Source of the DNA: Janthinobacterium rivuli
GTDB lineage: Bacteria > Pseudomonadota > Gammaproteobacteria > Burkholderiales > Burkholderiaceae_D
Assembly: GCF_029690045.1 (NCBI RefSeq)
Contig: NZ_CP121464.1
Span: 3,286,001-3,350,000, forward strand
DNA: 64,000 nucleotides
Reading direction: 5' to 3'
Part shown: piece after piece, positions 51,071 through 59,089 of the stretch
How the letters are laid out: each line of letters begins with the position of its first letter
How positions within the stretch are numbered: position 1 is the stretch's first letter
The notes under the pieces: generated by a model
The model's database searches: none
The model's input: only the letters and a program-made list of their open reading frames with translations
Told to the model about the DNA's origin: nothing
Position numbers and translations under genes: made by a program

Positions 51071-51157
51071 TTAGTCGCCCTCAACACCCCATCCCCGCCA
51101 AAAAATCAAGCTCCCGCGTCAATTTTTCTTTCCTTGCGTCAAAAATCGGCATAAAAT

Positions 51158-51178
51158 GAAACCGTACAGTACAGTTTC
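51158..51178. promoter_or_regulatory. Near-perfect palindrome, likely TetR operator upstream of the PQQ dehydrogenase
   Basis: GAAACCGTAC and GTACAGTTTC flank a central A, with one mismatch between arms. It directly follows TAAAAT, a possible -10 at 51152-51157. The TetR gene immediately downstream of the dehydrogenase encodes the natural candidate binder. Confidence 0.55.
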
Positions 51179-51239
51179 ACTGCGTGGATTTAAAAAAATC
51201 AGCCATCCCCGGCGTGTTGGCCCGGGCAGGGGAGGCGTC

Positions 51240-51266
51240 ATGGATAAAAAATGGACACTTCAGTAA
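51240..51266 (+). CDS. Possible 8-codon leader peptide overlapping the dehydrogenase start
   Basis: ATG 51240 has the best ribosome site in the region (AGGGGAGG, 4-nt spacing) and encodes MDKKWTLQ then TAA. It overlaps the dehydrogenase ATG 51251 in another frame. It may couple translation to the dehydrogenase or be accidental. Confidence 0.35.
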   Translation: MDKKWTLQ

Positions 51267-53677
51267 ATAAAGGAGCGCCGGCGATACCGGCGGTCTTCAG
51301 GGGCAAGCGGCTTGCCTTGACGGTTTTTGGCGTTTTTCTTGGCTTTTCCGGCCTGGCCCTGGCGGCGGGCGGCATCGAACTCATTACCCTCGGCGGTTCC
51401 TGGTACTACCTGCTGGCCGGTCTCGGCTTGCTCCTCGCCGGCGTGCTGTATCTGCGCCGCAAACCCATCGCCAGCGGCGTTGTCGCCGTGCTGGTCATCG
51501 CCACCCTGGCCTGGGCCGTGTGGGAAATCGGCTTTGCCTTCTGGCCCATGGTGCCGCGCCTGGCGCCGTTCCTCGTCATCGGCCTGGTGGCCGCCTTGCT
51601 CCATCCGTGGCTGGCGGGACGCAAGCACACCGGCCAGTCGCGCGGCTTCGCGGCCCTGTTCGCCGTCGTGCTGGTGGCCGGTTTCGCCGCCATGTTCCAG
51701 CCGCACGGCGTGCTCGATGCCACCGTGCAGCCGCAGCAGGATGCGCTGGCGCCGGTGAACGGCGGCAGCGCCAACTGGGCGCATTACGGCTATGGGCCGA
51801 AGGGCACGCGCTTCGCGCCGTACACGCAGATCGACAAGCGGAATGTCGACCAGCTGCAAGTGGCGTGGACCTACCGCTCGGGCGAGCTGGCTGAAGGCGC
51901 GTCCGAATCGCAAAACACGCCGCTGCAGATCGGCGACACCATCTATACGTGTACGCCGACGAGCAAGGTCATCGCGCTCGACGCGGACACGGGCAAGGAA
52001 CGCTGGACTTTCGATCCGAAGCCGGCCAACATCAAAACGTGGAACCGCTGCCGCGGCGTGGCTTACTACGAGCCGGCCAAAGTGATAAAGCCATTCCAGT
52101 TTGACGGCATGGCCGCGGCCAGCGCGCCGGTGGCGGGCGTGTGCGCCAAACGCATCGTGCAAGTGACCATGGATGCGCGCCTGATTCAGATCGACGCGCA
52201 GACGGGCAAGCAGTGCGAGGGCTTCGGCGACAAGGGTTCCGTCGACCTGACCGTCGGCCTGGGCAAGGTCAAGATGAACGTGCCGTACTACGCCTACACG
52301 TCCGCGCCCACGGTGGCGCGCAACCTGATCATCCTTGGCGGCTGGGTCTTCGATGGCCGCTCCACCGATGAACCGTCGGGCGTCGTGCGCGCCTACAGCG
52401 CCGACACGGGGGAACTGGTGTGGGCCTGGGACCTGGGCAATCCGGCCATCACCAAGCTGCCGCCGGAAGGGCAGACGTACACGCGCAGCACGCCGAACAT
52501 GTGGTCGGCACCCGCCTTCGACGATGCGCTGGGCCTGGTCTACCTGCCGACGGGGAACGAGCAGCCCGACTTCTGGGGCGGCAAGCGTCCGCCGCTGACG
52601 GAAAAATACGCGTCGGCCATCGTCGCCCTCGACATGGCCACGGGCCGCGAGCGCTGGACGTATCAGACCGTCCACCACGATATCTGGGATTACGACGTGG
52701 CCGCGCAGCCAGCCCTGTACGATGTCCCGGACGGCAAGGGCGGCAAAATTCCCGCGCTGGTGCAGCTGACCAAGCGTGGCCAGATCTTCATGCTGGACCG
52801 CCGCACGGGCAAACCGATCGCGGACGTGGTGGAAAAGCCCGTGCCGCAAGAGCATGCGGCCGGCGACTGGGTGGCAAAGACGCAGCCATATTCCACCGGC
52901 ATGCCGGCCCTCGGTGCGGACACGCTGACGGAGCGCGACATGTGGGGCGCCACCTTCTTCGACCAGCTGGCCTGCCGCATCAGCTTCCGCAAGCTCAATT
53001 ACCAGGGCGAGTTCACGGCGCCGAGCACCCGCGAAACCTTGATCTATCCGGGCTACTACGGCGGCTTCAACTGGGGCGGCGCGGCCGTCGATGAAAGCAA
53101 TGGCTATATGTTCGTCAACGATATCCGCATGCCGCAAGTGGTCAGGCTGGTGCCGCGCGAAACGGTGGACGTGGCCAAGCTGACGGCTGGCCACGGCGTG
53201 GGCAGCACCTATCCGATGGATGGCACGCCGTTCGTCATCGACCACAAGGCGTTTAACTCGCCGCTGGGCATTCCCTGCCAAAGTCCGCCATGGGGCGTGT
53301 TTGCCGCCATCGACCTCAAGACGCGCACGAAAGTGTGGGAGCGACCGGCCGGGACGGTGCAGGATGCGGTGGTCAATGGCGTCAAGGCGAGGCTGCCCAT
53401 CCCGCTGGGCATGCCCACCCTGGGCGGCGGCATGAGCACGGCGTCCGGCCTCGTGTTTTATGCGGGCACGCAGGATTACTATTTGCGCGCCATGGATATC
53501 GCCACCGGCCGTGAAGTGTGGAAGGCGCGCATGCCGGTCGGTTCGCAAGGCACGCCGATGACGTATGTGTCGCCCAAGTCGGGTCGCCAGTACGTGGTGG
53601 TGGTGGCGGGCGGCGCCCGCCAGAGTCCGGACCGGGGGGATTACGTGATAGCATACGCGCTTCCCAAGACACAGTAA
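51251..53677 (+). CDS. Membrane-bound PQQ-dependent dehydrogenase, glucose/quinate/shikimate family
   Basis: 808 aa. Four to five N-terminal membrane helices (residues about 20-140) anchor the enzyme. The rest is an eight-bladed PQQ beta-propeller in the periplasm that oxidises an aldose, quinate or shikimate and passes electrons to ubiquinone. Visible signatures: NWAHYGYGPKGTRFAPYTQIDKRNVDQLQVAWTYRSGE-like propeller entry, RCRGVAYYE, TVHHDIWDYDVAAQP and AGTQDYYLRAMDIATG. Length and layout match Gcd/QuiA. Substrate choice cannot be read from the sequence. ATG 51251 is set by the membrane domain. TetR follows 12 bp later. Confidence 0.92.
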   Translation: MDTSVNKGAPAIPAVFRGKRLALTVFGVFLGFSGLALAAGGIELITLGGSWYYLLAGLGLLLAGVLYLRRKPIASGVVAVLVIATLAWAVWEIGFAFWPMVPRLAPFLVIGLVAALLHPWLAGRKHTGQSRGFAALFAVVLVAGFAAMFQPHGVLDATVQPQQDALAPVNGGSANWAHYGYGPKGTRFAPYTQIDKRNVDQLQVAWTYRSGELAEGASESQNTPLQIGDTIYTCTPTSKVIALDADTGKERWTFDPKPANIKTWNRCRGVAYYEPAKVIKPFQFDGMAAASAPVAGVCAKRIVQVTMDARLIQIDAQTGKQCEGFGDKGSVDLTVGLGKVKMNVPYYAYTSAPTVARNLIILGGWVFDGRSTDEPSGVVRAYSADTGELVWAWDLGNPAITKLPPEGQTYTRSTPNMWSAPAFDDALGLVYLPTGNEQPDFWGGKRPPLTEKYASAIVALDMATGRERWTYQTVHHDIWDYDVAAQPALYDVPDGKGGKIPALVQLTKRGQIFMLDRRTGKPIADVVEKPVPQEHAAGDWVAKTQPYSTGMPALGADTLTERDMWGATFFDQLACRISFRKLNYQGEFTAPSTRETLIYPGYYGGFNWGGAAVDESNGYMFVNDIRMPQVVRLVPRETVDVAKLTAGHGVGSTYPMDGTPFVIDHKAFNSPLGIPCQSPPWGVFAAIDLKTRTKVWERPAGTVQDAVVNGVKARLPIPLGMPTLGGGMSTASGLVFYAGTQDYYLRAMDIATGREVWKARMPVGSQGTPMTYVSPKSGRQYVVVVAGGARQSPDRGDYVIAYALPKTQ

Positions 53678-53688
53678 GAGTTAGCTTC

Positions 53689-54339
53689 ATGCCCCAGTTG
53701 CGCACCGTTCCCGCTTCCCCGAGTACCCGAAGCGAGGAGCGGCGGCGCAAGCTGCTGGTGGCGGCATCCAGGCTCTTTCTTGACTCCGGCTACGACGGCG
53801 TCAGCATGGACGCCATCGTGGCCGAGGCGGGTGGTTCGAAAGCCACCGCCTACCGCTATTTCGGCAGCAAGCAGGACCTGCTGGTGGCCGTGGTCGAATA
53901 CCTGTGCGCCGATTTCATCATCGACCTGCGCCGCCTCGATACCTCGCAAGCGGGCCTGGAGCAGGGCTTGCAGCTGATCCTCGATGAACTGGTGGCCGTC
54001 GTCACCAGCCCCCGCCACGTGGATTTCTACCGCCTCGTCGTCACGGGCGCCGCCGCCGTGCCGGCCGTGGGCCTCACCTGGTACGAACACGGCCCGCAAG
54101 TGTGGCATGCATTGATCCTGCGCCTGCTGGAACAGCAGCGCACCCAGGGCCGTATCGCGCCCGACACCTCGTTTTCCAACCTGCCGCAGATTCTCTTCGA
54201 CGCTGTTTTTTCGCACCTGACCACGCGCACCGTCATGCTGGGGCAGGGCGGCGATGCGGCCACGTTCCGGCCCTTGATCGCGGAGTTGATCGAGCTGGTG
54301 CTGGCGCGGGTGGGATGTGGCCGTCTGCCGCCGCGTTAA
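53689..54339 (+). CDS. TetR/AcrR family transcriptional regulator
   Basis: 216 aa. The N-terminal HTH is RRRKLLVAASRLFLDSGYDGVSMDAIVAEAGGSKATAYRYFGSKQDLL in effect (residues about 20-65), followed by a C-terminal ligand domain of the AefR-like type (LVVTGAAAVPAVGLTWYEHGP). It is 12 bp after the PQQ dehydrogenase and probably co-transcribed. It likely represses that operon through the palindrome at 51158. ATG 53689 begins the natural N-terminus. Confidence 0.92.
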   Translation: MPQLRTVPASPSTRSEERRRKLLVAASRLFLDSGYDGVSMDAIVAEAGGSKATAYRYFGSKQDLLVAVVEYLCADFIIDLRRLDTSQAGLEQGLQLILDELVAVVTSPRHVDFYRLVVTGAAAVPAVGLTWYEHGPQVWHALILRLLEQQRTQGRIAPDTSFSNLPQILFDAVFSHLTTRTVMLGQGGDAATFRPLIAELIELVLARVGCGRLPPR

Positions 54340-54639
54340 GCTGCACTGAAAATTACCCCCCTTTTTCCACGGATTTGCAAGGGCATCTGAGCCACGTTGC
54401 CGGTCTGATTCCGCCTGTCTTATCGGCCGGAGACTAGCCTCCGGGGCCGCGTCTGGATGATTTAAAAATAAATTTGTAATTGTGACAATGCGAGTGTTTT
54501 TAGCATTTTTTTATGATTATATTATTCACTGGCATGACGGAAATGAGCGATGTGCTTAATTTACGGCCATTCGACAGTTTCACGCACTTCCAGCATGGCT
54601 TTTCCCAGTTCATTTCCCGATTCATTCTTGAAGGGTGCG
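54340..54639 (+). promoter_or_regulatory. AT-rich upstream region of the unknown six-gene cluster
   Basis: 300 bp without a gene. The part from 54460 to 54540 is markedly AT-rich in this GC-rich genome and should hold the cluster promoter. It contains GTAATTGTGACA (54476-54487), similar to GTAATTGTCAC upstream of the next gene. I cannot place a single -35/-10 pair with confidence. Confidence 0.4.
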
Positions 54640-55284
54640 ATGATGACAATACTGTTTAATGACTTGTCCTGGAATCAACAAGAGCAATTCAAGACCACAT
54701 GCCGGCGCCATGGCATCGATCCAACCGCCGTTCGGGCGACATTATCAACCGAAAATATGGGCAAGGGCGTCTTGTGCGGCCATCCGGCGGCCAGTTCCGC
54801 TTTCCCCCCCGATAATATCGTCCAGGTCGACAGCATAAAACAGCTGAAAGCCCTGGGTCGCGGTGAAGGCGTGGACGATGTTCTCGGCGCCACCGGTGCG
54901 GCCGAGGTCAGCTACCCCGCGCCGCTGGCCGAGATGGCGATGCCGGACCTGGCCGCATTTGGCGGGAAGGCCGTCAAGCTGCGCAACAGCCTCTCGCGCC
55001 CGCAATTCCAGGCCGTTTCCGACGCCATGAACGCCTACCTGCTCGGTGATTCAAGCCGCGTCGCGGAGTATGAAGACTACATCAACACGCTGCACTTTCC
55101 GCTGCAAATGGCCGTCTACGCGGTGACCGACCTGGAAATCACGGCTGCCGATCCATTGGTGGTCGACAATTCGAGCGCGCCCACCAGCCTGATATTCGGC
55201 ACGGTCACGGTGCAGCCGGGCGGCTATATCGAGGCGCGGTCCACATTGCAGATGAATGTGCAAACCATGACCATCGTTTCCTGA
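54640..55284 (+). CDS. Unknown protein, 214 aa, shares N-terminal domain with the next gene
   Basis: No known family recognised. It aligns by eye over its full length with the first ~210 residues of the following gene: LFNDLSWNQQEQF / HFKDLSDEQVAKF, GVLCGHPAASSAFPPDNI / GLHCGHPAANSTFPPANI, KQLKAL / AQLKAL, EYEDYINTLHFPLQMAVYAVTDLEITAADPLVVD / DYEAIINAIHFPMSLAVYAAQDITITAANPLVLD-like blocks, and FGTVTVQPGGYIEA / FGVVTVEPGGSIQV. The last part looks like beta-solenoid strands. There is no signal peptide. GAAGG precedes the tandem ATGs 54640/54643. First gene of the cluster. Confidence 0.85.
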   Translation: MMTILFNDLSWNQQEQFKTTCRRHGIDPTAVRATLSTENMGKGVLCGHPAASSAFPPDNIVQVDSIKQLKALGRGEGVDDVLGATGAAEVSYPAPLAEMAMPDLAAFGGKAVKLRNSLSRPQFQAVSDAMNAYLLGDSSRVAEYEDYINTLHFPLQMAVYAVTDLEITAADPLVVDNSSAPTSLIFGTVTVQPGGYIEARSTLQMNVQTMTIVS

Positions 55285-55303
55285 TCTCGTCACCGAGAAT
55301 GTC

Positions 55304-55314
55304 GTAATTGTCAC
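55304..55314 (+). promoter_or_regulatory. Conserved upstream motif shared by the two paralogues
   Basis: GTAATTGTCAC lies 135 bp before the 439-aa gene; GTAATTGTGACA lies 164 bp before the 214-aa gene. It may be a regulator site duplicated with the genes. Two instances only. Confidence 0.3.
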
Positions 55315-55438
55315 GTTTTATTTTCAACATCACATGCAGTTGATGTTTCGTGTCGAGATCGCGAATATTAACGAATGGCTTCATTCCCATAATATGGCTG
55401 ATGACTTGACGGATTTTTATCCAATCTGAAGGAGCGAG

Positions 55439-56758
55439 ATGATGGTTAAACACTTTAAAGATCTGAGCGACGAGCAAGTAGCGAAATTCAATGCGCGCTG
55501 CGCCCAGCTCGGCGTGGATCCGAGCAAGATTCAGACCAGCGTGACGACCGCCGGCGCCGAGAACGGCCTGCACTGCGGGCATCCCGCCGCCAATTCGACT
55601 TTTCCTCCCGCGAACATCCTCAAGGTCGCCAATGTGGCGCAATTGAAGGCCCTGTGCGCCTGCAAGGACGAGGATTATGTGCGCGGGCTGGAAAGCGATG
55701 CCCAGGTCAGGTATCCGCAACCGCTCTCGGAGCTGGCGCTGCCGCCGCTGTCGTCCCACGGGCGCGACGTGGCTTTGATCGAGAACTTCATGACCGAGAC
55801 CCAGAAGGCGGCGGTGGTGCAGGCCTTGCACGCTTTCCTGGTGGGCAACTCGAACAAGGTCAAGGATTACGAGGCGATCATCAACGCGATCCATTTTCCG
55901 ATGTCGCTGGCGGTCTACGCAGCCCAGGACATCACGATCACCGCCGCCAATCCGCTGGTGCTCGATTCCGACCAGATCGGTTTGTACAATTTCGGCGTCG
56001 TGACGGTGGAGCCGGGCGGCAGTATCCAGGTCGTCACCGCCGCCCAGATGGATTCGCAGGTATTCAACGGCCAGACAGCGTTGGGCGGTGCCGGCGGCAC
56101 CGTTCCGACCATTAACTTCCGGGGTGCCAACGGCAGCGACGGCACCGACGGCACGGCCGGCACCGACGGCAGCAACGGCGGCAATGCCGTGCAAGGTTCG
56201 CCGAGCGGCAATAACTGCGATTGCAACAACCCTTCGCCGGTGGCCGCCACGGCCAGCGGCAACGGCACTGCGGGCAGTGCCGGCACCCGGGGCGCGGACG
56301 GTTCCATTTCCGGCACCTCGGTATTTTCGCTGGGCGCGATCTCCGGTCCGATCCAGGTGACCTACATCGGCGGCGTGGGTGGCAAAGGCGGCGCCGGCAA
56401 GGCTGGCGGCAAAGGCGGCAATGGCGGCAACGCAGCCGGGGCGGCGGCTGCGCCCTGCAATAACTCCTACGCCGGCACCCCGTCCGGTAATGGCGCCAAT
56501 GGCGGCAACGGCGGCAATGGCGGCAATGGCGCCAACGGGCCGAACGTGACGATCTATTACACCTCGATCACATCGGACACCACGTTTTCGATCGACACCT
56601 CATCGATCGCCGCCGGCGCGGGCGGCGCGTCGGGCGCCGGCGGCGCGGCCGGCAGCGGCGGCACCGGCGGCGGCACGGCCGGGAACCCCGGCACGGCAGG
56701 CGTGCCCGGCATCACCGGCTCTCCAGGTACCCTCTCGGCGCGTCTGCAACCGGCGTAA
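55439..56758 (+). CDS. Unknown protein, 439 aa: paralogous N-domain plus Gly-X-X (collagen/PGII-like) region
   Basis: Residues 1 to about 210 are the domain shared with the 214-aa neighbour. From about 215 to the end are blocks of strict Gly-X-X triplets (GANGSDGTDGTAGTDGSNGG, GGVGGKGGAGKAGGKGGNGG, GANGGNGGNGGNGANGPN and others). These alternate with short strand-like stretches (VFSLGAISGPIQVTYI; VTIYYTSITSDTTFSIDTSS). This pattern fits a polyglycine-II sandwich or collagen-like fibre. Isolated Cys pairs (NNCDCNN, APCNNS) sit in loops. No signal peptide. GGAG precedes ATG 55439. Its role is unknown; a structural or adhesive surface protein is only an inference. Confidence 0.85.
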   Translation: MMVKHFKDLSDEQVAKFNARCAQLGVDPSKIQTSVTTAGAENGLHCGHPAANSTFPPANILKVANVAQLKALCACKDEDYVRGLESDAQVRYPQPLSELALPPLSSHGRDVALIENFMTETQKAAVVQALHAFLVGNSNKVKDYEAIINAIHFPMSLAVYAAQDITITAANPLVLDSDQIGLYNFGVVTVEPGGSIQVVTAAQMDSQVFNGQTALGGAGGTVPTINFRGANGSDGTDGTAGTDGSNGGNAVQGSPSGNNCDCNNPSPVAATASGNGTAGSAGTRGADGSISGTSVFSLGAISGPIQVTYIGGVGGKGGAGKAGGKGGNGGNAAGAAAAPCNNSYAGTPSGNGANGGNGGNGGNGANGPNVTIYYTSITSDTTFSIDTSSIAAGAGGASGAGGAAGSGGTGGGTAGNPGTAGVPGITGSPGTLSARLQPA

Positions 56759-56785
56759 GGGCAGCTTCACGACTGTGGGTGACCT

Positions 56786-56807
56786 CCCCGCGCAAGCCAG
56801 CGCGGGG
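56786..56807 (+). other. Perfect intercistronic hairpin inside the unknown cluster
   Basis: CCCCGCGC / GCGCGGGG (8 bp) with loop AAGCCA and no T-run, in the 67-bp gap between two cluster genes. It may act in mRNA stability or partial attenuation. The GAAAGGGAGAAG ribosome site of the next gene follows. Confidence 0.65.
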
Positions 56808-56825
56808 TCTTGAAAGGGAGAAGAG

Positions 56826-57578
56826 ATGACTACTTTTGATGGCAGCACTGCAGTGATACGTCTGCTTGGCCAGGATGCGATTCCGGTTCCGGACGCCGCC
56901 GCCGGCGCCGCTGGCACGGCGGGGGCCGCCGGTACGGCGGGCAGCTTGACGTCTGGAAAGTGCTGCAACTGTTCCAGCAACGGGAGCGCCGGCGGACCTG
57001 GCGGCTTCGGCAATAATGGTTCGCCCGGCGGGCCGGGCTGGCCGGCACCCACCTTCACGATGGTCGTCGGCAGCGTCGAGGGCTTGCTGACGATCTCCTC
57101 GACCGGTGGCGCGGGCGCCGCAGGCGGCGCGGGCGGCGTGGGCGGACTCGGCGGACTCGGCGGCGCGGCCGGGCAAATGCCGGCTTCGGTCGAAACGAGT
57201 TGCCTGGAGGCGTCCGGCGGCAAATCGCCCGAGTGCAGCACGGCGGTCGGCGGCGTCGGCGGCAATGGCGGCAATGGCGGCATCGGCGGCAATGCCGGGT
57301 CTGGCGGCAGCGGTGGCGGCGTCACCATCACCTACACCACCATGAGCCAACCGATCGTGGCGATCTCGACCGGCGGGCTGGCCGGTCCCGGCGGACTGGG
57401 CGGCATGGGCGGCGCCGGCGGCCTGGGCGGCGCCAACGAAGTCGCCTCGGGCACCAGCGATCCGAGCAACGCGGCCAGCGGCAGCGCCGGAGTGGCCGGT
57501 GCGAGCGGCAACCCCGGCGTGGCCGGCGCCGTCGGCGCGGTGCTGATACTGCAGAGTCAAACAGCGGTGGCGGCATGA
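56826..57578 (+). CDS. Unknown glycine-rich protein, 250 aa, PGII/collagen-like
   Basis: About a third glycine. After a 25-residue lead (TTFDGSTAVIRLLGQDAIPV) it alternates Gly-X-X blocks with strand-like segments (FTMVVGSVEGLLTISSTGG, GVTITYTTMSQPIVAISTGG). It ends in a hydrophobic strand (GAVLILQSQTAVAA). A cysteine cluster GKCCNCSSN lies at about residues 43-48, and two further Cys flank a loop (SCLEASGGKSPEC). The composition resembles the C-terminal parts of mycobacterial PE_PGRS proteins and of phage GGX adhesins, without implying homology. A strong ribosome site precedes ATG 56826. It overlaps the next gene by 4 bases (ATGA). Confidence 0.83.
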   Translation: MTTFDGSTAVIRLLGQDAIPVPDAAAGAAGTAGAAGTAGSLTSGKCCNCSSNGSAGGPGGFGNNGSPGGPGWPAPTFTMVVGSVEGLLTISSTGGAGAAGGAGGVGGLGGLGGAAGQMPASVETSCLEASGGKSPECSTAVGGVGGNGGNGGIGGNAGSGGSGGGVTITYTTMSQPIVAISTGGLAGPGGLGGMGGAGGLGGANEVASGTSDPSNAASGSAGVAGASGNPGVAGAVGAVLILQSQTAVAA

Positions 57579-59086
57579 TGGCCGACGCCGCCCTCGAGTC
57601 CTACGACGCCGCGCTGGCAGCCGAACTGGTGCCGCTGGCCACCTTGGCCAACGCGTCGCTGGCGAACCTGTACCTGCCGTCCGACTGGGGCCTGGCATAC
57701 AGCTACACCGGCGCCGCCTCGATGGGCGGCTGCCAGTACTTCCTGGCGGTCAGTCCAGCTTCCTCGCCGACCATGTGCGTGCTGGTGCTCGGCGCGCTGT
57801 GGAGCGATTTCATCGCCTTCTACACGCCCGACAACCATTCCTTGTTCCTGGTGCCGAGCAGCGTCGTCGGCACCGCCGCGGCGATCTCGGCCGACGGCGG
57901 CTTCGAAACCATGTACCAGTCCATCCGCAGGTCGCTGTGGGTAGACCTGGCCAAGATCCAGCGGACCATTCCCGCCTTCGCCACCACGTTGCCGCTGGTG
58001 GTGGTCGGCCTCGGGCCGGGCGCGCCGGTGGCGCAACTGGCGTCGCTCGACCTGCGGCCGAACAAGACGCTGTCGCCGTCGCCGGTGACCAGCTTGCAGT
58101 CCTACGTGTATTCCTGCCCGCCCTTCGCCGACGCCGCCTTCGCCGCCTCGTTCGCCAGCATGGTGCCGGCGGCCTACCGGGTGCAGGCGCCGGCCGACCT
58201 GTTTCCGTCGCAGCCGCTGCCGGCCAGCGGCTACGTCCAGGCCGGCGCGCAGCAAAACCTGGCCATGGCGATCCCGACCTACGATTCGCCCTGGGTCGAG
58301 CGCGACGGTCCGTACTACCAGCAATTGCTGACGGGGGTGGCCCCCGTCAATGACGGCGCGGGCACAACGGCCGCGGTGCCCGGATTCGATCCGCTGCTGG
58401 CCTTTGCGATGGCCAAGCTGTCGGCTATCCCCTACCAGATGGCCCAGCATCCGGGCAGCACCCTGGCTTTCACTTACAGCCCCTACGTGCTGCAGCAAAA
58501 CCTGAGCGTGGGCGCGACGGTCTGGGCCAGCCTGTTCGAGGGCCCCGACACGCTCGTCATTGCGCTGCGCGGCACGTTCACGTGGATCGAACTGATCACC
58601 CTCGTGAGCAATGCCGCCCCGTCCTCGCCAGCCTGGCTCGGCGGCAATTACGGGAAATATGCCCAGCCCCTGGTCGACCTGTATGCCAGCGGCCGCGACA
58701 GCCTGCGCGCCGCGCTCAACGTGCTGGGCAACAAGCCGGTGATCCTGACCGGGCACGACTGCGGCGGCGCGCTGGCCAACCTGATGGCGGTCGACATCCT
58801 GACCAATCCGCTGACCGGCAATCGCACGGTCGCTTCGGTCTACACCTTCGGCACGGGACCGGCGGCCGATCTCACGTTCGCGCGCAACTATGGCTTGAGC
58901 CGCCTGGGCAGTTGCAATTTCCAGGTGGCCAGGACGCTCGACATCATGCCCGCCTTGCAACTGCTGGGCGCACCGCAAACCCTGGGCACGCCCGTGCCGT
59001 TGTCGGGAGGTGATTTCGACAGCTACAACGGCAGCACTTTCCACGGCTTGTACAACTATATCGACCTTCTCAATCCAGGGAGCTGA
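57575..59086 (+). CDS. Tandem lipase-class-3-like protein with both nucleophile serines missing, 503 aa
   Basis: Two lipase-3-like alpha/beta-hydrolase halves of about 250 aa. In half 1 the elbow is LVVVGLGPGAPVAQLASLDL (G145-L-G147-P-G149). In half 2 it is PVILTGHDCGGALANLMAVDIL (G393-H-D395-C-G397). The GxSxG serine is Gly in the first and Asp in the second. Other fold signals remain: ALRGTFTWIEL (oxyanion strand) and VASVYTFGTGPAADLTFA. The most likely reading is a non-catalytic pseudo-lipase used for binding or assembly. ATG 57575 overlaps the previous stop; the gene lies within the cluster operon, 3 bp before the next gene. No signal peptide. Confidence 0.8.
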   Translation: MMADAALESYDAALAAELVPLATLANASLANLYLPSDWGLAYSYTGAASMGGCQYFLAVSPASSPTMCVLVLGALWSDFIAFYTPDNHSLFLVPSSVVGTAAAISADGGFETMYQSIRRSLWVDLAKIQRTIPAFATTLPLVVVGLGPGAPVAQLASLDLRPNKTLSPSPVTSLQSYVYSCPPFADAAFAASFASMVPAAYRVQAPADLFPSQPLPASGYVQAGAQQNLAMAIPTYDSPWVERDGPYYQQLLTGVAPVNDGAGTTAAVPGFDPLLAFAMAKLSAIPYQMAQHPGSTLAFTYSPYVLQQNLSVGATVWASLFEGPDTLVIALRGTFTWIELITLVSNAAPSSPAWLGGNYGKYAQPLVDLYASGRDSLRAALNVLGNKPVILTGHDCGGALANLMAVDILTNPLTGNRTVASVYTFGTGPAADLTFARNYGLSRLGSCNFQVARTLDIMPALQLLGAPQTLGTPVPLSGGDFDSYNGSTFHGLYNYIDLLNPGS

Positions 59087-59089
59087 ACG

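Noticed and set aside
56160..57420. Short tandem GGC-rich repeats that could suggest a CRISPR array
   Set aside because: They are in-frame Gly-X-X codons of irregular length with no conserved repeat-spacer structure.
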